Translations under genes and position numbers: made by a program
Part shown: piece by piece, positions 8,276-13,860 of the stretch
Layout of the letters: each line of letters opens with the position of its first letter
Numbering within the stretch: position 1 is the stretch's first letter
NCBI GenBank assembly: GCA_043769645.1
Contig: JAYVJC010000008.1
Location: 1 to 13,860 of the forward strand
Reading direction: 5' to 3'
From: JAYUDN01 sp043769645
GTDB taxonomy: Bacteria > Patescibacteriota > Gracilibacteria > BD1-5 > UBA2023
Length of the DNA stretch: 13,860 nt
The notes under the pieces: generated by a model
What the model was told of the DNA's origin: nothing
Seen by the model: only the letters and a program-made list of their open reading frames with translations
Database searches by the model: none

Positions 8276-8479
8276 GAGCCATTTTTTATGGCTAAACATC
8301 ACACATCGTAATACTATTGATGTTGTTTCTGATTGCAACTCTGTTCGAGCTATAAGTCCTGCGAAAAAATCTCTCAAAAAACTCCACAGAGCTACAAGTA
8401 TGGAATGAAGAGTTCGATTCAAATACAGATAATTGAACGGACTACTGCAATAACAAATATAATGCTTGATGATCCACAT
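8258..8479 (-). CDS. Possible small hypothetical protein (73 aa)
   Basis: An open frame ending in TAA 31 bases before the membrane-protein gene. The product has a moderately hydrophobic middle (LHSILVALWSFLRDFFAGLI), several Cys residues and a basic C-terminus. No family is recognised. Leucine codons are more mixed than in neighbouring genes and no TGA-Gly codon is used, so chance is a real possibility. It is kept because it fills an otherwise empty slot at the head of a minus-strand operon. Confidence 0.25.
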   Translation of the reverse strand: MWIIKHYICYCSSPFNYLYLNRTLHSILVALWSFLRDFFAGLIARTELQSETTSIVLRCVMFSHKKWLLSGRK

Positions 8480-8742
8480 AATAAACCAAAAAGTTCTTGT
8501 TGAATCAAGAGTATAGGGAGTTCATTTATGATTTTACTATTGAGTACAATAGAAATGAATCACTAAAATCACGTTAGACCTTCGCTCTGAATCTCAGTAA
8601 AAAAATCATCTCCTGTAGGGTGAAACGAATACTACCGTAAGCTCCTACAATCCTAGGTTACATTTATAGGAGAGTAAACGAGCACTATAAATAATCTGAG
8701 TTTTTGTCTTACTTTTGTCTTACCTTTTCTCATTGTTTATTC

Positions 8743-8748
8743 TATAAT
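8743..8748 (+). promoter_or_regulatory. Candidate -10 box for the DUF4331 operon
   Basis: A perfect TATAAT on the plus strand. At 17 bases upstream the -35 position reads TTACCT, a poor match; a TTGTCT lies 22 bases upstream. The leader would be about 225 bases long, enough for a regulatory structure. Confidence is low without a good -35. Confidence 0.3.
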
Positions 8749-8933
8749 TTTTCTAATTCCTCGTGGATTTACTCTTTACGTGGAATCTGACGAAACTTGC
8801 ATTCATCAATTTTGGTACTCAATACTGTTGCTTTCGATTATATCGATCCAGTTATACCTATGTCATTTTGACTCATTCGTATGTTGCAAGGAACTGTAGT
8901 CATTTCAAGTAATTTAGAATAATCTTTCAAGTC

Positions 8934-8951
8934 CAATCCTTTAGTGGATTG
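8934..8951 (+). other. Hairpin upstream of the DUF4331 start
   Basis: A perfect 6-bp inverted repeat, CAATCC / GGATTG, with loop TTTAGT, followed by AGTTTTATTTAC, ends 28 bases before the ATG at 8980. It could be an attenuator, an operator or an mRNA stability element. No known regulator site is recognised. Confidence 0.35.
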
Positions 8952-8979
8952 AGTTTTATTTACATAAACTATTTCTATA

Positions 8980-10653
8980 ATGAAACCATTGTATAAAAAA
9001 GCTACCAGCCTTATGGTAGTACTGGCACTTCTCGTTTCTTCTTCAGCAAGCGTCTTCGCCTCAAGTCATCGTGAAGCACCTCTCATAAGTGGTGATCCAA
9101 AAGTCGATGCAACTGATCTTTACGCATTTGTCAGCCCTGATAGAAAAGATACGGTTACGATCATTGCCAACTATAGTCCGTTCGAGGAACCAGCAGGTGG
9201 ACCGAACTTCGACTCTTTTGATGATAAGGCACTATATGAAATACATATAGATAATAATGGTGATGCAAAACCAGATATCACCTATCAATTCCAATTCAAA
9301 ACCACGGTTGCGAATCCAAATACATTTCTGTATAATGTATGACCGATCACTTCTCTCACAGATGCTGACTGGAATGTACGCCAAACATATACTTTAACAA
9401 AAGTAGAAAATGGAGTGTCGACTGTCCTCTGAACTGATCTCAAATCTCCTCCTGTGAATATTGGACCAAAATCCACTCCAAACTATTCATCGCTACAAGC
9501 AGAAGCGATCTATGATATAGGGAATGGTGCATTAGCTTTTGCAGGACAAAGTGATGATCCATTCTTCGTAGATCTTGGTGCAACTTTTGATCTTCTTACG
9601 ATCAGAAAGCTTCCAGGAAATGCGGGTGGTGGAATCAATACCACAAAAGGATTTAACGTCCACAGTCTTGCTCTTCAGATACCCATCTCTCAAGTCACAA
9701 AAAACCGAGATACACCGACTGAAGTTGCAAATGGAGACTCTGTAATTGGAGTCTGGACCACTGCTTCTCGTATGAGTACTCGTGTACTCAATACACTTGG
9801 AATGAGTGATACTTCAGGTGGATGGGTACAAGTTTCTCGACTTGGAGCACCACTGGTGAATGAAGTCGTAGTCCCTCTTGGTGCAAAGGATCTCTTCAAC
9901 GGATCAAAGCCTGAAAATGATGGTCAATTTGCCAATGGAGTGACAAACCCTGAAGTTGGGAAACTTCTCAATGCACTCTATAAAATCAAAGTTCCACCAC
10001 AAGGTGATTTCGGTACAGCAAATGCTCGTGATGATCTTGTCGCGATATTCTTAACCGGAATTCCAGGAGTGACCCAGCCGAAAAATGTGGTAGCCTCGGA
10101 GGAACTTCGTCTCAATGTGGCGGTTCCACCTACTATGAATCCGAATCGTCTTGGAGTCCTCGGTGGAGATAATCAAGGATATCCGAATGGACGACGTCTC
10201 GTAGACGATGTAGTAGACATATCACTTCGGGCCGTAGCAGGAGCTGCTTATCCACTCTTTCATCCAGAGTTCACGCCTGATGCTACAGGACTCAAGCTTG
10301 GTGATGGAGTAGATAAGAACGATATGACATTTAGAAAGACCTTTCCATATATGGCATTGCCAAATCGTGGATTTGAAAGTGTAGCTCATGGTAATTATTC
10401 AAATACTACCATTACTACAGCACCACGACCGCCTGTAGAACAATCACCAGCTGCACTCATTATCTGTAATATTAAATACCATATGATGATCGGGGCAAGT
10501 GGTTGGGACGTAGGATGTCTCCAGCAATTCCTCATCGAAAAATGATTTCTTGCGATAAAAACACCTACAAAATACTTTGGAGAATACACGAGGAAAGCTC
10601 TTATGAACTGGCAAGCTCGTGCCAATCAAAATGTAACAGGATACTTAAATTAA
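8980..10653 (+). CDS. Exported DUF4331 protein with C-terminal peptidoglycan-binding-like domain
   Basis: A 557-aa protein with TGA read as Gly at codons 121, 151 and 522. The N-terminus is a classic Sec signal (KK, hydrophobic core LMVVLALLV, cleavage near VFA-SSH). The DUF4331 hallmark follows at once: SSHREAPLISGDPKVDATDL (residues 28-47). This family is exported, widespread and of unknown function. Residues about 505-557 (GASGWDVGCLQQFLIEKG, then YFGEYTRKALMNWQ) fit the peptidoglycan-binding-1 pattern, suggesting anchoring to the wall. A short linker, TTAPRPPVEQSP, separates the two parts. This C-terminal domain is not usual for DUF4331 as far as I know. It is the first gene of the set with the TPR and HupE/UreJ genes; about 105 bases and a hairpin separate it from the TPR gene. 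The start is ATG in TATAATG, without an SD. Confidence 0.93.
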
Positions 10654-10692
10654 GTATTCATTCCTCAAGTAGCTTTCTTAAGGTTTACTTTC

Positions 10693-10729
10693 AGGAATAT
10701 CAGGGTAGTATTTCTACTCTGATATTCTT
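10693..10729 (+). terminator. Long hairpin after the DUF4331 gene
   Basis: A 14-bp stem, GAATATCAGGGTAG (10695-10708) with CTACTCTGATATTC (10714-10727), has one G-U pair and a TATTT loop, and extends two more pairs. Only TTAT follows, not a strong T run. It could be a partial terminator, or an mRNA-stabilising structure that lets the first gene be expressed above the next two. Confidence 0.55.
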
Positions 10730-10758
10730 ATAAAGTACATCCCATTTATCATATACAT

Positions 10759-12057
10759 ATGTCTGACACGGCCTATAGCAAAATTCTTCTCCTTACTGTT
10801 GGGAGTATCATATTCTGCTTTCTTTCTTCTTGTAATTTTGATTCATCGTCCTGAAATCTAAAAATTGAAAATGCATCTTCCTCTCGAACTTCAAGCGTAG
10901 AGAGTGGAATCACACAGTATGAATGAATTATTCAAGATAATCCAGAGAATATTTGAGCATATATAACGCTGAGTAGTCTCTACCAGCAAAAGATTCGCGA
11001 GACTGCGGATATATCATACTACGATACTATCGATAGCCTCATGGGTAAGGCGGAAGTTCTGAACCCTCAAAATCCTGATATACTTTCTCAAAGGGCGCAA
11101 GTCGCCCTTGGTAGACATAGCTTCCAGAAATGAAAACAATATATACTCAAAGCTCTCTCTATAAATCCAAGCCGCGCTACGTATTATTGAACTCTAGGTG
11201 ATGCTCAGATTGAGCTCGGTGAATATACAGGCGCTATCGAATCTTTTCAAAAGATGATTGATATACGTCCTGATTATAGTTCTTACATACGTATTGCATA
11301 TCTTCGTGAACTGTATGGTGATATAAAAGGTGCGAAAGATGCACTAGCGCTTGCCATCGATGCTGGAAGTATCAATAAGGAAAATATCGCATTTGCCTAC
11401 ACAGAGCTTTGAAAGCTCCACATGAGGAGTGATTTTTCTCTTGCAAAATCCAATTTTGACTTAGCACTTAGAAATGTAGAGGAGTACCCTCCGGCTTTGG
11501 AGTGACTTGGGAAAATTGCCTATTTTGAATGAAGTGCAAGTTGAGCCATACTCTACTTAAAACGGGCGTATGAAAAACTTCCATTGGTACAGTATCTCGT
11601 AGACATGGCTGATATCTATACTCTAGAGTGAGAAAATCAACAGGCGCTTATACATCTCACTCTTGCAAAAATCTCCTTTGAGATGGCATCTCGTTCGGGA
11701 TTAAATAATAGTCTAGAATCATCTTTATTTCTGACAGACCATGATCTCGATCTTTCTTGAGCTCTCGATAAGGCTAAGAAAAGCTATATAGAACGGCCGA
11801 ATATATATGTTGCCGATGCCCTTTCTTGGGCACTCTATAAGAATGGAAAATTGACAGAAACGAGCTCCTATACAAAAGAAGCCTTACGTATATGAGAAAA
11901 TGATCCCCTCATTCTCTATCACCAAGGTATGATAGCACTGGGACTTGGAAATAAGACGGATGCAAAAAAGTATCTCGAAAAGGCATTAAGTCTCCACCCC
12001 TATTTCTCTCTTTTAGATAGTAAGAAGGCGAGGGACTCACTTATGACTTTACAATAA
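10759..12057 (+). CDS. TPR-repeat lipoprotein
   Basis: A 432-aa protein using 12 TGA codons as Gly. A hydrophobic N-terminus ends in a lipobox, FLSSC (Cys25), so it is likely a lipoprotein on the outer face of the membrane. From about residue 50 to the end it is built of TPR-like helical pairs. Clear units include the one beginning NPQNPDILSQRAQVALG (about 102), ATYYGTLGDAQIELGEYTGA, and a final one ending in DAKKYLEKALSLHP. TPR proteins are scaffolds for protein partners. The gene lies 8 bases before the HupE/UreJ gene, so the two are surely cotranscribed. A TPR protein between DUF4331 and a HupE/UreJ protein suggests a common envelope complex (inference). Confidence 0.92.
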
Positions 12058-12065
12058 TTTTTCCT

Positions 12066-12887
12066 ATGCGAATACTCCGTTCTCAAATCTATCATTGTTT
12101 TTTGTGTGTATTCATCATCCTATCTTATTTTGGTGCCCTTCCGATCTCTCAAGCACACGAGATTATCCCACGAGCCTTACAAGAGTATGTGGTAACCCAT
12201 CCGAATGCCACTCCAGAAGAAATACAAAATTTTGCTGAAGGTCAATCGCCAGAATTTGCAGGAAGGTATAAAAACGGTGCTGATATCCTCGCGATCATCA
12301 GAAACAACCAGACATCACTTTTGGATAATATGTATGACTTTTTCAAGCTCTGAGTCTGACATATTTTAAGCTGACCAGACCATATACTCTTTGTCCTTTC
12401 ACTCTTACTCGTTTTTGTCTCTTGGAAAGAAATCCTCAAGCTCACATGAGTATTCACGCTTGCGCATAGTATCACCCTCATCCTTGCTGGAACTGGGATA
12501 GTCGTACTGAGCTCTCGAATTGTCGAACCCATCATCGCTTTTTCGATTGCGTATGTTGCATTCACTTCAGTTTTTTTGCGAAAGTGGTGATTTTTCTGAA
12601 ACAACAAGTCAAAAATGTTCGCCATCTTTTTCTTCGGACTGTTCCATGGTCTTGGGTTCGCAGGATTATTACGGGAGATCAATATTCCACAGGATAAATT
12701 TATTTCTTCTCTCATAGCATTCAATCTCGGTATCGAAGGTGGACAACTGATAATAGTTTGATTAGCTTTTCCCTTTATATATTTTTTGAAAGAAAATAAG
12801 CTCTACCCTACACTTATAAAAATCTTCTCTGCGATTATTATTGCTGTAGCTCTTTTTTGGTTTTTTCAGAGAATACTTAGCCTATAA
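12066..12887 (+). CDS. HupE/UreJ-family membrane protein
   Basis: A 273-aa protein using TGA as Gly at several sites. An N-terminal signal (about 1-30, ending SQA-HEIIP) precedes an exported segment of about 65 residues. Then come the family core motifs: GVGHILSGPDHILFVLSLLL (about 96-115), FTLAHSITLILAG, a VEPIIAFSIAYVAF helix, FFGLFHGLGFAGLL and AFNLGIEGGQ. Two Gly of the first motif, including that of GPDH, are encoded by TGA, strong support for code 25. HupE/UreJ relatives are thought to take up nickel or cobalt for hydrogenase or urease; no such enzyme is in the window, and this subgroup with a long exported N-terminus may have another substrate. It is the last gene of the DUF4331-TPR-HupE run. 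Confidence 0.93.
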
Positions 12888-12989
12888 CTATTAAGGAACA
12901 AAAATCCCCTCATTTCTGAAGAGATTCTTAAGATCAAAGATGGTGGAACATCCCCCAATGGTTACTTTCGATTATGAGTATATTTCAAG

Positions 12990-13193
12990 ATGCGTAAATT
13001 GCAAATGGGAAATCGATGGAAAACTCAATTCGTCACACTTCACCGTGAGGAGGTCCGAAGACTCCAAGAATATGAGAAAAGAGATATGGCGGAATATGGG
13101 GGAAACTCAGTACAGGAATATCTTGCCAATTTCAGCACTACCAACAGAACTGACAGGGTTACTATGGATGATACTCTTCATATTAGAACCTAA
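12990..13193 (+). CDS. Small hypothetical protein, true start uncertain (67 aa from this ATG)
   Basis: A basic, hydrophilic product (MRKLQMGNRWKT..., then REEVRRLQEYEKR) with no recognised domain. The same frame is open all the way back to the HupE/UreJ stop at 12887, using one TGA as Gly. The upstream translation (ISEEILKIKDGGTSPNGYF) looks protein-like, but it holds no ATG, GTG or TTG. Either ATT 12912 is the start, or a start was lost, or the upstream part is noncoding. A different frame from 12940 gives 92 aa and is the alternative. Codon choice favours the frame given here. Confidence 0.45.
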   Translation: MRKLQMGNRWKTQFVTLHREEVRRLQEYEKRDMAEYGGNSVQEYLANFSTTNRTDRVTMDDTLHIRT

Positions 13194-13230
13194 TGATTTC
13201 GGCTGTTCTACTTTTTAACTATTTACACTT

Positions 13231-13842
13231 ATGGGAAGATACTATTACGATAAAAAGAGTACAGTAGATGATTATAAAAAATTCACTATGTCTTTTTTAA
13301 GACAATACAGACACTTGCGAATGGGAAGTACTTATAGTTATGGAAATATCTTCTGGAAAATCGCTGATAGACCGAATGGAAGTATGACATTTATCGTAGA
13401 AAAAAATGATGATGACATGATCGGTACAGTACAAGTGAAATTTACCCAGACAAATACCGAAACCTGAGAAAAGAAAGATTTTGATTATCTCATCCGTATA
13501 GAAGCTACCAAGTGCAATTATGGCGGACTCAGGTGGTGGTTTATAGATCCCTGTAGCTCCAAAGAGACACGCTGTAGTATTCTCTACTTTCAGTCGAATG
13601 GATACTTCGCAGGAAGAAAAATGCTCAATCTCACATACGATAGTAGAAATGAATCAAGATGATGAATCTGGTGAGCTGAGATGAAGGTGCTCAAGGCGGA
13701 AGCATTGTACGATAAGATCAAATACCCATACAGAAATGGAAAACCCACTCGAAAGATGAGAAGAGTACTCGGGTATATTCGAACGAGCCGATATGCTTCC
13801 TACTACCAGTGAGATATTGCCAATGTTTTCTGATACCGATAG
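13231..13842 (+). CDS. Uncharacterised protein related to a zinc-ribbon-like family (203 aa)
   Basis: Complete from ATG to TAG with six TGA codons read as Gly. The ATG follows TTTACACTT. The central part, CNYGGLRWWFIDPCSS (95-110) and later YFAGRKMLNLTYDSRNES (125-142), resembles a common bacterial hypothetical family that I recall with the pattern CxxGGxRWWFxCP..CG..V..LY...yFxCRxCxxLxYxSQ. There the Cys pairs look like a zinc site. Here the CP is DP and the CRxC is GRKM, so most metal ligands are gone, while the aromatic core is kept. The N-terminal 80 residues look like a beta-rich domain. Function is unknown. No signal or membrane segment is evident. Confidence 0.8.
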
Positions 13843-13860
13843 CATTTCCACTTGAGAAAA

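Larger units (their letters stand above)
8535..8979. other. Divergent intergenic region with inverted repeats
   Basis: About 445 bases between the minus-strand membrane gene group and the plus-strand DUF4331 gene. No ORF with a normal start was found. It holds a tandem-like repeat (TTTTGTCTTAC, 8703-8724), a perfect TATAAT at 8743-8748, a set of competing inverted repeats at 8614-8672 and a hairpin just before the DUF4331 start. It probably carries the control signals of the plus-strand operon. Confidence 0.55.

Noticed and set aside
8678..8890. Open frame of 71 codons with a hydrophobic, membrane-like translation before the DUF4331 gene.
   Set aside because: It has no ATG, GTG or TTG, and the hydrophobicity comes from T-rich sequence. 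It more likely lies in the leader or promoter region.
8980..10653. Reading the TGA interruptions as frameshifts, pseudogenes or sequencing errors.
   Set aside because: The frame never shifts across the TGA codons, the same pattern occurs in all genes, and the residues at these sites fit Gly in conserved motifs.
12242..12724. Minus-strand frame of 160 codons.
   Set aside because: It is fully antisense to the confidently identified HupE/UreJ gene.
12940..13218. Plus-strand frame of 92 codons overlapping the 12990 gene.
   Set aside because: It competes with a frame whose codon use and composition look better. It is kept only as an alternative.
13654..13851. Minus-strand frame of 65 codons at the right edge.
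   Set aside because: It is antisense to the 203-aa gene that reads through with code 25.

Overview
The window comes from a bacterium that reads UGA as glycine (genetic code 25), which points to the candidate phyla Gracilibacteria (BD1-5) or Absconditabacteria (SR1). Almost every convincing gene is cut by in-frame TGA codons when read with the standard code. Reading TGA as Gly restores full-length proteins, several with Gly exactly where a family motif needs it: GPDH in the HupE/UreJ protein, HHEGAV in the DUF305 protein, and the third GHMP-kinase motif. Coordinates below use code 25 with TAA/TAG as the only stops. Most starts have AT-rich upstream sequence and no Shine-Dalgarno motif.

Left end (1-1342): the 5' end of a 16S rRNA gene on the minus strand, preceded by a complete rRNA leader: an A-rich UP-like tract, a TTGACT-16-TATAAA promoter, a boxB hairpin, a boxA antiterminator and two more hairpins. 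About 740 bases further upstream hold no gene on either strand.

Centre-left (1343-7048): a large minus-strand protein (838 aa) combines a GAF-like region, a degenerate HD-GYP-like domain and a histidine-phosphatase-like domain. A short plus-strand hypothetical gene lies between it and a minus-strand GHMP-kinase-like gene, and its stop codon overlaps the stop of the GHMP gene. Then come a 14-C homopolymer and three possible small plus-strand genes (64, 61 and 60 aa) ending at a strong terminator.

Centre-right (7089-12887): a divergent accessory cluster. On the minus strand are a multi-pass membrane protein and a DUF305 lipoprotein interrupted by an in-frame TAA. On the plus strand are an exported DUF4331 protein with a C-terminal peptidoglycan-binding-like domain, a TPR lipoprotein and a HupE/UreJ-family membrane protein. 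All predicted products are in the envelope. DUF305 and HupE/UreJ relatives suggest metal (copper or nickel) handling, but that role is inference.

Right end (12888-13860): a short hypothetical gene of uncertain start, then a complete 203-aa gene resembling a widespread uncharacterised zinc-ribbon-like family that seems to have lost most of its cysteines. No tRNA, CRISPR array, transposase or integrase was seen.
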